Assembly: GCA_030529205.1 (NCBI GenBank) | Contig: JAUMXJ010000006.1 | Location: forward strand, 1 to 16,306 | Direction of reading: 5' to 3' | Source: Bacillota bacterium | GTDB lineage: Bacteria; Bacillota; Clostridia; Peptostreptococcales; Acidaminobacteraceae | Length of the DNA stretch: 16,306 nucleotides | Shown: positions 7,007-13,803 of the stretch, piece by piece | How the letters are laid out: the number at the start of each line of letters is the position of its first letter | Numbering within the stretch: position 1 is the stretch's first letter | The notes under the pieces: model-generated | Databases searched by the model: none | What the model saw: the letters and a program-made list of their open reading frames with translations, nothing else | What the model was told of the DNA's origin: nothing | Made by a program: the position numbers and the translations under genes

Positions 7007-8926
7007 ATGCTGCAACCGTTGAATCCTGAAATGATAAAGAAAATGAGCCTGCGCGAGAGAATGCAGCTCGCGGAGGAAGTGCGTGCGTTTTTGATTTCGA
7101 ATGTGTCGAAGACGGGCGGGCATTTGGGTTCCAACTTGGGTGTGGTGGAGCTCACCATTGCGCTTCATTCCGTGCTTGGAGAACAAAATGAGATTGTCTG
7201 GGATGTCGGACATCAAAGCTATGTGCACAAAATCTTGACCGGCAGAGCTTCGCAGTTTCCTACCCTGAGAAAACTTCACGGTCTCAGCGGATTTCCGAAA
7301 CGAAAAGAAAGTCGCTATGACAGCTTTGATACCGGACACAGTACAACCTCCATTTCCGCCGCCGTCGGCATTTCTATCGGAAAGAGAGCGAAGGGGGATT
7401 TGTCTTCCACCTATGTCGTAATCGGGGACGGTGCACTCACGGGGGGGATGGCGTTTGAAGCGCTCAATCATCTGGGCAGCTCCAAAGAAAATGTAAAGAT
7501 CATCCTGAATGACAACCAAATGTCCATTTCGCCGAATGTAGGGGGAGTGGTCAATGCTTTGCGCTCAACTTCCAAGTATAACAAAATCAAGAAAAGAACG
7601 AGAAATGCGCTTGAGCGTATCCCGCTTATCGGAAAGTCGATTTCCTCTTTCATCAGTGCAATGAAAAGAGCACTGCGCTCTTTGTTTATCGGCAACGGTC
7701 AATTGTTCGAAGAATTGGGAGTAAAGTATCTCGGCAAGGTGGACGGGCATTGTCTCAAGAGTCTCGAGAAGGCTATCAAGAGAATGAATGCGTATGACGG
7801 ACCGGCACTGCTTCATGTCTACACGGTGAAGGGAAAAGGATATGCCCTTGCCGAGAAAGAACCTGAAAAATATCACGGCGTCGGAGTGTTTGATCCCGAC
7901 AGGGGAGTCGTCGACCAACCCAAGACGGATTTTTCCGCAGTGTTCGGCAGTCATTTAATTGAGATGGCACAAGAAAAAGAAGATATTGTGGCGATTTCCG
8001 CCGCCATGATTGACGGCACGGGATTAAAGGAGTTTTCCGAACGGGTTCCGGATCGTATTTTTGATGTCGGAATTGCGGAACAGCATGCGGTTACATTTGC
8101 TGCAGGTCTTGCAGTAAAAGGGATTCGTCCGTTCGTTGCTATTTATTCCACATTTTTGCAAAGGGCGTATGATCAGATTATTCACGATGTCTGTCTTCAG
8201 AATCTGCCGGTTGTCTTCTGTATCGATCGTGCCGGAGTGGTCGGCGCGGACGGTGAGACGCACCACGGCATTCTGGATATTGCATACCTCGGTTCCATCC
8301 CCAATTTGACGATTCTCTCCGTATCGGATTACCGCGGGCTGAGATGCGCAATGGATTATGCATATACCTTGGAATCACCGGTCGCCATTCGCTATCCGAG
8401 AGGCGGAGAGGTAGCCGCTGTGTCGCATGCGGAGTTTTTCGAAGAAGAGATTGGAAATCCTTCTGCATTTCCTTCCGTGTTTGCGGAAAAAATCTCAAGT
8501 TCACATCCGGAGACGCAATATTGTGAATCCTTGCCTTCTCCGGAAAAGAACGGCGAAAAGAGGCGGGCTGCGATTTTTACCACCGGCAGAGCGGTGAAAG
8601 TCGCCAAAGAGGTGCAGGAAAGGCTGCAAAAATCTTCGGGTATCATGATTCCGGTCTATAATATTGTACAAATCAAGCCGATGGTCGGCGGAGTGAAGGA
8701 AACAATTCGAGGGTACGACTGTATTTTTACTGTGGAAGACCATATGGTGAACGGCGGATTTGGAGATCGTGTCAGAAACGAGATGAACGATTTTGCGAAA
8801 ATCCGCAAATTCGGATTCGAGGATTTTGTCCCTCACGGTACGCAGGACGAGTTGTATGAGCATTACGGTTTATCCGTTGAGCGGATTTGTGATGACATTG
8901 TAAATTTGTTGAGCGAATGGATGTGA
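7007..8926 (+). CDS. dxs: 1-deoxy-D-xylulose-5-phosphate synthase
   Basis: The first enzyme of the non-mevalonate (MEP) isoprenoid pathway: pyruvate plus glyceraldehyde 3-phosphate gives 1-deoxyxylulose 5-phosphate and CO2, using thiamine diphosphate and Mg2+. About 639 residues. The N-terminal domain holds SKTGGHLGSNLGVVELT, HQSYVHKILTGR and the cofactor motif GDGALTGG (140-147) with a downstream NDNQMSIS. The second domain holds IAEQHAV with the proton-relaying Glu at about E358, and IDRAGVVGADGETHHG. The third is the transketolase C-terminal domain ending FVPHGTQDELYEHYGL. The linker between domains two and three (about 470-520, after RYPRGGE) is some 25-30 residues longer than in B. subtilis and rich in Ser, Pro and Glu. 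The start is ambiguous: ATG at 7007, two bases after the previous stop, or GTG at 6998 overlapping it; neither has a well-spaced ribosome binding site. Confidence 0.96.
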   Translation: MLQPLNPEMIKKMSLRERMQLAEEVRAFLISNVSKTGGHLGSNLGVVELTIALHSVLGEQNEIVWDVGHQSYVHKILTGRASQFPTLRKLHGLSGFPKRKESRYDSFDTGHSTTSISAAVGISIGKRAKGDLSSTYVVIGDGALTGGMAFEALNHLGSSKENVKIILNDNQMSISPNVGGVVNALRSTSKYNKIKKRTRNALERIPLIGKSISSFISAMKRALRSLFIGNGQLFEELGVKYLGKVDGHCLKSLEKAIKRMNAYDGPALLHVYTVKGKGYALAEKEPEKYHGVGVFDPDRGVVDQPKTDFSAVFGSHLIEMAQEKEDIVAISAAMIDGTGLKEFSERVPDRIFDVGIAEQHAVTFAAGLAVKGIRPFVAIYSTFLQRAYDQIIHDVCLQNLPVVFCIDRAGVVGADGETHHGILDIAYLGSIPNLTILSVSDYRGLRCAMDYAYTLESPVAIRYPRGGEVAAVSHAEFFEEEIGNPSAFPSVFAEKISSSHPETQYCESLPSPEKNGEKRRAAIFTTGRAVKVAKEVQERLQKSSGIMIPVYNIVQIKPMVGGVKETIRGYDCIFTVEDHMVNGGFGDRVRNEMNDFAKIRKFGFEDFVPHGTQDELYEHYGLSVERICDDIVNLLSEWM

Positions 8927-9711
8927 TTTTGAAGAACAGATTGGATGTGGAGCTTGTCGAGCGAGGTCTGGTCAAGACGAGAAGTAAGGCGGGGCAGTTG
9001 ATTAAGCTCGGTGCGGTTTTGGTAAACGGGGTTGCGGCAAGCAAGAGCGGAATCCTCGTCGATGCTTCGGATGAACTCGTTATCACGGTGAACAGTGCGG
9101 AAGCGGATGCGGCGCTTCACAGTGTGGGGCGAGGCGGCTTAAAATTGATTCATGCGCTTGTCCATTGGCAAATCCCCGTGGGCGGGCTTTGTCTGGACAT
9201 CGGAGCTTCCACCGGAGGATTTACGGAAGTTCTTTTGAGGCACGGAGCCGATCTTGTGATTGCAATCGATGTCGGAAAAAATCAACTCGACCCTTCTCTG
9301 AAAGCGAACCGACGCGTGGTATCTCTCGAAGAAACGGATATCAGAAAAATCGAATCGCGCGCGGATTTGGCGAGTCGCCTGCCCGATTGTGCCGCAACTG
9401 TCGAGGCGGGTGCTCATATCGTGGTGTGCGATGTTTCTTTCATTTCTCTGACGGCGATTATGCCGTTTGTCAAAAATCTGGCATGTGCCGATGCCGATTT
9501 TATTTTTTTGATCAAACCGCAGTTTGAACTTGTTGAACGGAAAAAACGCAAGAAGGGAATTGTCAAATCCGCCAAATACAGGGAAGAGGCGCTGAATCGG
9601 GTGCTGGATTGTGCGAATGATTTGGGGTTTCGCTTAATCGGGGTGACGGAGTCTCCGATTGCGGGCGGGGACGGCAATCATGAGTTTCTGGCTTACTTTA
9701 AGAATCGGTGA
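8917..9711 (+). CDS. tlyA: TlyA family rRNA 2'-O-methyltransferase
   Basis: A 264-residue protein with an S4 RNA-binding domain (about 1-60: LKNRLDVELVERGLVKTRSKAGQLI) and an FtsJ/RrmJ-type SAM-dependent methyltransferase domain (about 65-264). In the second, GRGGLK supplies the conserved lysine at 76, LDIGASTGGFTE (93-104) is the SAM-binding loop, and DVSFISLTAI, LIKPQFE and a final GGDGNHEF complete the catalytic pattern. In mycobacteria TlyA 2'-O-methylates 16S and 23S rRNA cytidines and so affects capreomycin sensitivity; in pathogens it has also been called a haemolysin, a name that does not describe its enzyme fold. The target in this organism is unknown. The ATG at 8917 lies inside the end of dxs (10-base overlap). 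The tlyA-recN neighbourhood is conserved in Firmicutes. Confidence 0.94.
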   Translation: MDVILKNRLDVELVERGLVKTRSKAGQLIKLGAVLVNGVAASKSGILVDASDELVITVNSAEADAALHSVGRGGLKLIHALVHWQIPVGGLCLDIGASTGGFTEVLLRHGADLVIAIDVGKNQLDPSLKANRRVVSLEETDIRKIESRADLASRLPDCAATVEAGAHIVVCDVSFISLTAIMPFVKNLACADADFIFLIKPQFELVERKKRKKGIVKSAKYREEALNRVLDCANDLGFRLIGVTESPIAGGDGNHEFLAYFKNR

Positions 9712-9742
9712 GTGGAAGAACCCATCATATACGAGATAGACG

Positions 9743-10330
9743 GTGAGAACATTGGATGACGAAAGAATTGAAAAAACAACGAATGCGGAAGGGATAACGC
9801 TTTGGAAAATGTACACGGCTTTCTTTTGTGTCGGATTGTACACGGTCGGAGGGGCGTACGCCATGTTGCCCGTAGCGGAGCGGATGCTTGCGGGGCTTTA
9901 TCACATGAATGAGATTACAGAGGCGTTCGCTCTCGCGCAGACTTTACCCGGCGTTATTGCGGCAAACACTTCCGCCATTCTCGGTCACAGGAGGCGAGGA
10001 ATAACGGGCGCGATTGTCGGCGTGCTCGGAATCATTACTCCTTCGATTATCATAATCAGTTTGATCGCCATGGTTTTTTCGCAGATTGAGAGCATCGACC
10101 TGATTACAAAAGCGTTTGCGGGGATTCGCATCGGCGTTCTCGCACTTTTGACTGCAAGTGCATATGAGATGTGGAAAAAATCCGTCAAAGGTGTCTGGAC
10201 ATTTCTTGTTTTTATTGGAGCACTCGCCATTGTCGTTTGGAAAGTCTTGCCGGCTCCCTATGTCGTTGCTTTGGCGGCTTTCTTGGGGCTGCTTTCCACC
10301 CTGCGCGTCTTTGATTTGAGGAGGCGCTGA
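9743..10330 (+). CDS. Chromate transporter family protein, first half-size subunit
   Basis: A CHR-family membrane protein of 195 residues, one of a pair of single-domain (short-chain) chromate transporters that together correspond to one full-length ChrA. The domain motifs are GLYTVGGAYAMLPVAER (31-47) and QTLPGVIAANTSAILGHR (66-83), followed by four or five hydrophobic helices (about 85-110, 115-140, 150-175, 178-190). Family members move chromate or sulfate-like anions; many copies have no shown link to chromate resistance, so the true substrate is open. The first 20 residues are polar. The GTG at 9743 is tentative: an in-frame TTG at 9752 has GGTGAG just before it and may be the real start, and an ATG at 9809 is also possible. 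It is placed 31 bases after tlyA. Confidence 0.9.
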   Translation: MRTLDDERIEKTTNAEGITLWKMYTAFFCVGLYTVGGAYAMLPVAERMLAGLYHMNEITEAFALAQTLPGVIAANTSAILGHRRRGITGAIVGVLGIITPSIIIISLIAMVFSQIESIDLITKAFAGIRIGVLALLTASAYEMWKKSVKGVWTFLVFIGALAIVVWKVLPAPYVVALAAFLGLLSTLRVFDLRRR

Positions 10331-10845
10331 TGCTGACTGTAATCAAAGAGTTTTTTATGCTGGGATTGCTTACTTTTGGAGGCGGAATGGCGATGATTCC
10401 GCTTTTTCTCGATATCGCAATACGCAATTCCTGGCTGACGGAGGCACAGTTTTCGAATTTTGTCGCCATCTCTCAATCGACGCCGGGACCGATTGCCATC
10501 AATATGGCGACTTTTATCGGCTTCATCGAAAAGGGATGGCTTGGAAGCGTTGCGGCTTCGGCGATAATCGTCGTGCCGGGATTTCTGTTGTCCGTGGGGC
10601 TATCCAAATTTTTAATCCGAAACAAGGATTCCGTGAGAATTGCACGCACGATTGCAACCATGAAGGCGGCAGTGTTGGCGCTGTTGATCTATGCGATTTA
10701 TGTGCTCGCTCGTGGAAGCGTATTGTCGGGAGGGACATGGGAGTATATCATGTTTGCCGCGGCGCTTCTCATGACTTTTCGATTGAAAATGCCCATTGTA
10801 CTGTATTTGTTTATTTTTGCCGTATTGGGAATGGTATTATTGTAG
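10330..10845 (+). CDS. Chromate transporter family protein, second half-size subunit
   Basis: The partner of the preceding gene, a 171-residue CHR-family membrane protein whose ATG overlaps the previous TGA by one base. It shows the better-conserved form of the domain: GLLTFGGGMAMIP (12-24) and QSTPGPIAINMATFIG (49-64), then hydrophobic helices at about 70-95, 105-127 and 135-170. In such pairs the two proteins are thought to insert in opposite orientations and act together; that assembly is inferred here from the tight coupling. Nothing nearby (no chromate reductase, no ChrB or PadR-type regulator) points to chromate detoxification. Transport of sulfate or another oxyanion is as likely. Confidence 0.93.
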   Translation: MLTVIKEFFMLGLLTFGGGMAMIPLFLDIAIRNSWLTEAQFSNFVAISQSTPGPIAINMATFIGFIEKGWLGSVAASAIIVVPGFLLSVGLSKFLIRNKDSVRIARTIATMKAAVLALLIYAIYVLARGSVLSGGTWEYIMFAAALLMTFRLKMPIVLYLFIFAVLGMVLL

Positions 10846-10860
10846 AAGCGGGAGGGAAAC

Positions 10861-12507
10861 ATGCTTTTGGAGCTGAGTATCAAAGACTATATTCTGATTG
10901 ATTCTGCACAAATCTCATTCAGCGAAGGCCTCAATATTCTCACGGGAGAGACCGGGGCGGGGAAATCCATGGTGATCGGAGCTCTTGAATTGCTGATGGG
11001 GAAAAAAGCGAGCTCCGGCGATATTTATCTGGGAGCGGAAAAGGCGCTGATTACCGCGACATTTGACGCGGACTCGCGTATTTCGGAGGAATTTGAGCTG
11101 GAAGACGACCTTGTCATTTTGTCGCGCGAGATCCGTAGGGACGGTCGCAGCATCGCGCGATTGAATAACAGGCCGATTCCGCTTCAAACGCTGAAACAGA
11201 TCACCGGATACCTCGTGCGCATTCACGGACAGAATGAACAGCTTGAACTTTTCAATAAGGATTATCAGCTTAAAATGCTGGACTCATTTGCCAAACACGG
11301 GATGAACGCGGAAGTGCAAGAGTCCTATCACATTCTGAGGGAAGCGGAAGAGACCGTGAACCGTTTAACGAAGACATCATCGGAGAGCGATTCCAGAGTC
11401 GCATATTTGAAGTTCCAGTGTGAAGAAATTAACAATGCAAAGCTTACGCCGGGTGAAGATGAGGAGCTGGAGAGGGAGTTTTCCTATCTGATGTCCATTG
11501 AAAAAATTGTGGAAGCTGCGGGAGCCGCTTCGCAGTGGCTCACAGATTCGGATTTTTCTGCGGCTTCTTCCGCTTCCGAGGTTGCTCGCGGTCTGAAAAA
11601 GGTTGCGGAGTTGTCCGATGAGACGAGGGAACTATATGAATACGCGTCGGAGGCGGAGCGGATTCTCAATGAATTCTCCGGGAAAGTTGCTGTTTTTCTC
11701 GAGAATATCGAGCGCGACGGAAGCAGGACGCTCGAAGTGGAGAGAAGATTGGATCTGATCAACACATTGAAGAGAAAGTATGGAAATACGATTGAAGAAA
11801 TTCTCAAAAAAGGCGAGCAATTGGAATCTGAAATATACGCCTTGGAGAACTCCGTGTTCGAACTCGAAAAGGCGGAAGAACGATATCGCACCGCACTGGA
11901 GCGCTATACCGAATTGGCGGGTCGTCTGACCGCCTTGCGCAAAAAGGCGGCGGCGGAGCTTTCCCATAAAATTTTGGAACAGTTATCACAGCTGAATATG
12001 AGAGAGGCACGACTGGAAATTCAGTTGGAAGAATCGGAAATCAGTGCTCTTGGGATGGATGATGTCGATATCAGAATTGCCACCGCGGTCGGGCATCAAT
12101 TAAACAGTTTGAAAAAAGTGGTCTCGGGCGGAGAGCTGTCCAGGATTATGCTTGCGATTCAAGTAATCAACGGCGGTGAGCACACCATGTTGTTTGATGA
12201 GGTGGATGCGGGGATCAGCGGAAATACCGCCACGGTCGTCGGTGAAAAACTCGCAAAACTTTCGAAAAACAATCAGTTGGTGTGTATTACACATTTGCCG
12301 CAAATTGCGGTGTTTGCGGATCGTCATATTTTCATCGAGAAGTCGAGCGATGATTTGCGGACGAAGACAAATGTCGGAGTCCTGCGAGATGATGAGAGAA
12401 AATTCGAAATCGCCAGATTGGTCGGCGGCACAGTGCAGAGCGACACGACCATGATGCATGCGGAGGAGATGCTGAGACTCGCCAAGGAAAAGAAAATGGA
12501 AATCTGA
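10861..12507 (+). CDS. recN: DNA repair protein RecN
   Basis: An SMC-like ATPase that gathers at double-strand breaks and holds DNA ends or sister chromatids together during recombinational repair. The 548 residues have the normal split-ATPase layout: Walker A GETGAGKS (29-36) near the N-terminus, an IHGQNEQLELF motif after about residue 120, a central antiparallel coiled coil (about 150-370), and a C-terminal half-ATPase with the signature SGGELSR (422-428), Walker B MLFDEVDAGISG (with D446 and E447) and CITHLPQIAVFAD. Start ATG with GGGAGG about six bases upstream. It lies 15 bases after the chromate transporter pair. In relatives recN usually follows tlyA, nadK and argR; the last two are absent here. 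Confidence 0.97.
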   Translation: MLLELSIKDYILIDSAQISFSEGLNILTGETGAGKSMVIGALELLMGKKASSGDIYLGAEKALITATFDADSRISEEFELEDDLVILSREIRRDGRSIARLNNRPIPLQTLKQITGYLVRIHGQNEQLELFNKDYQLKMLDSFAKHGMNAEVQESYHILREAEETVNRLTKTSSESDSRVAYLKFQCEEINNAKLTPGEDEELEREFSYLMSIEKIVEAAGAASQWLTDSDFSAASSASEVARGLKKVAELSDETRELYEYASEAERILNEFSGKVAVFLENIERDGSRTLEVERRLDLINTLKRKYGNTIEEILKKGEQLESEIYALENSVFELEKAEERYRTALERYTELAGRLTALRKKAAAELSHKILEQLSQLNMREARLEIQLEESEISALGMDDVDIRIATAVGHQLNSLKKVVSGGELSRIMLAIQVINGGEHTMLFDEVDAGISGNTATVVGEKLAKLSKNNQLVCITHLPQIAVFADRHIFIEKSSDDLRTKTNVGVLRDDERKFEIARLVGGTVQSDTTMMHAEEMLRLAKEKKMEI

Positions 12508-12540
12508 GGATTCGTTTCTTTCGCATACACCGGTATTGTG

Positions 12541-12555
12541 ATATGATAATCATAT
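12541..12555. promoter_or_regulatory. 15-bp palindrome, possible operator (Fur-like core)
   Basis: ATATGATAATCATAT is a perfect 7-1-7 inverted repeat around the A at 12548. It ends one base before the ribosome binding site of the next gene (GGATGGTGA, 12556-12564), a place where a bound repressor would block transcription or initiation. Its central 11 bases, ATGATAATCAT, match the core of the E. coli Fur consensus, but the outer arms do not, and the Bacillus 7-1-7 Fur spacing is not reproduced. A 15-bp palindrome in AT-rich sequence can occur by chance, so this is a suggestion only. Confidence 0.3.
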
Positions 12556-12566
12556 GGATGGTGAAT

Positions 12567-13649
12567 ATGATAAGTATAATTTCTAGTATGGCGAGTGCCT
12601 GTATCATTCTATATATGTTTTTGGAATTGACTTCCACACAAAAAGCCAATCCGGTAAAATACGGAACAACCTACTTTGTTGTCCTTTTGCTCTGTGTCTT
12701 CGTCCCGTTTACGGGGCCGTTGTGGGTTTCCGGGTTTTATCTGCTCATTGCGCTGATGTACCGATTTATTTACAAGGAATCATATTTTGTCTGTGCATGC
12801 AATACATTCATTATGTTCGTGATTCATTTTGTGTCCGCCATGCTCTCATCTTCTCTCGTCATCATGCTGTCCAGAAAAGTAGCCGATTTCAGAACGGTTT
12901 TCCGTACCGACAATGTCATGTTTTTGCTGCTGTTTTTGATTATGTCCTTTCTTTTGACATACTATGTGAAGGTGTGGTTGTACAAACTGAACGACTATTT
13001 TGAGCAAATCAAGGATCAGCAGAGCCGGCTGATCGCACTCAATGTCTTTCTGATTTTCCTGCTTCTGATATATCTGCGTCTGGTTGTGGAGAGCAGCATT
13101 TCCATTGCGGTGATTCGTGATGTCAAGCTTGAGTTCATGATGATTCTCAGATTGTTGGCGGGAGTTTCCGTATTCTGCTGGTTGTTGTTCACCACCAATC
13201 GAAACCTGATATACGCATCGAACTACAATACGAAGAGCACCAAGATACTTGACCAGGTTTTGAATAAAACCAAACTGAAGAAGTCGGGTCTCAGCGTGAT
13301 TTACATCGAGATTCCCGAGTACGAGGGAATCGTAAAAAAACACGGCGTCAAGGAGGGCAAGAAAATCGTCGCAGCCGTAAAAGCGGTAATCAAGGAGCAA
13401 ATTTCCCGGTCATATTCATTACAGATCAAACAGAATTCGATTTTGGTCGTAATCGAGAATATGGAGTATGTTCTCGCGAGACAGGATGTGGATCGCTTGG
13501 ATAAGGTTCTCCACTCCAGAATAAAAATCGGTCCGGAAGGAGAGAGATGGTTCCTGCTCGGTGCGCTGGAGTACGACCCGATTCGGCACGGCACTCCGCA
13601 GACACTGATTCTCTCGGCTCAGGAAGCCGCATATTCCAACGTGATATAG
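12567..13649 (+). CDS. Polytopic membrane protein with degenerate GGDEF-like domain
   Basis: I do not recognise a named family. The protein has about seven hydrophobic helices (4-21, 34-49, 51-69, 74-101, 115-133, 155-174, 190-208), a short connector, and a soluble region (about 238-360) that follows the pattern of a GGDEF domain. LSVIYIEIPEYEGIVKKHG stands where active enzymes have the metal-binding DxDxFKxIND strand, KEGKKIV follows as in GDxxL, KQNSILVVIEN stands where GGDEF itself should be, GALEYDP matches the SxGxAxxP strand, and TLILSAQEAAYSNV matches the final AD-x-A-x-Y helix. Neither the metal aspartates nor GGDEF is kept, so it should not make c-di-GMP; a sensing or scaffolding role is likely. 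ATG 12567 is chosen for GGATGGTGA just upstream; an ATG at 12543 in frame would add eight residues but lacks a ribosome binding site. It is the last gene before the operon terminator. Confidence 0.75.
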   Translation: MISIISSMASACIILYMFLELTSTQKANPVKYGTTYFVVLLLCVFVPFTGPLWVSGFYLLIALMYRFIYKESYFVCACNTFIMFVIHFVSAMLSSSLVIMLSRKVADFRTVFRTDNVMFLLLFLIMSFLLTYYVKVWLYKLNDYFEQIKDQQSRLIALNVFLIFLLLIYLRLVVESSISIAVIRDVKLEFMMILRLLAGVSVFCWLLFTTNRNLIYASNYNTKSTKILDQVLNKTKLKKSGLSVIYIEIPEYEGIVKKHGVKEGKKIVAAVKAVIKEQISRSYSLQIKQNSILVVIENMEYVLARQDVDRLDKVLHSRIKIGPEGERWFLLGALEYDPIRHGTPQTLILSAQEAAYSNVI

Positions 13650-13699
13650 CGACATTCGACCGGTTCCGCCTGAGGAACATGAAGATGCATCTCAACCCC

Positions 13700-13724
13700 G
13701 AGCAGCGATTGTCGCTGCTCTTTT
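13700..13724 (+). terminator. Intrinsic terminator
   Basis: GAGCAGCGA (13700-13708) and TCGCTGCTC (13712-13720) form a perfect nine-base-pair GC-rich stem with a three-base loop, followed by TTTT (13721-13724). It lies about 50 bases after the GGDEF-like gene and ends the transcription unit that began before efp. Confidence 0.9.
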
Positions 13725-13741
13725 ACATTCCAAGTTCCCAT

Positions 13742-13770
13742 TTGACAATCAACAGCGAGTCTTATATATT
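13742..13770 (+). promoter_or_regulatory. Sigma-A promoter of the zinc-ribbon membrane protein gene
   Basis: A perfect -35 box TTGACA (13742-13747), 17 bases of spacer and TATATT (13765-13770), directly after the intrinsic terminator. Transcription would start near 13777, about 27 bases before the ATG, and GGAGGA (13795-13800) is the ribosome binding site. It indicates an independent transcription unit for the next gene. Confidence 0.8.
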
Positions 13771-13803
13771 TTAGAAGTAGTACGATGAACTCACGGAGGA
13801 AGT

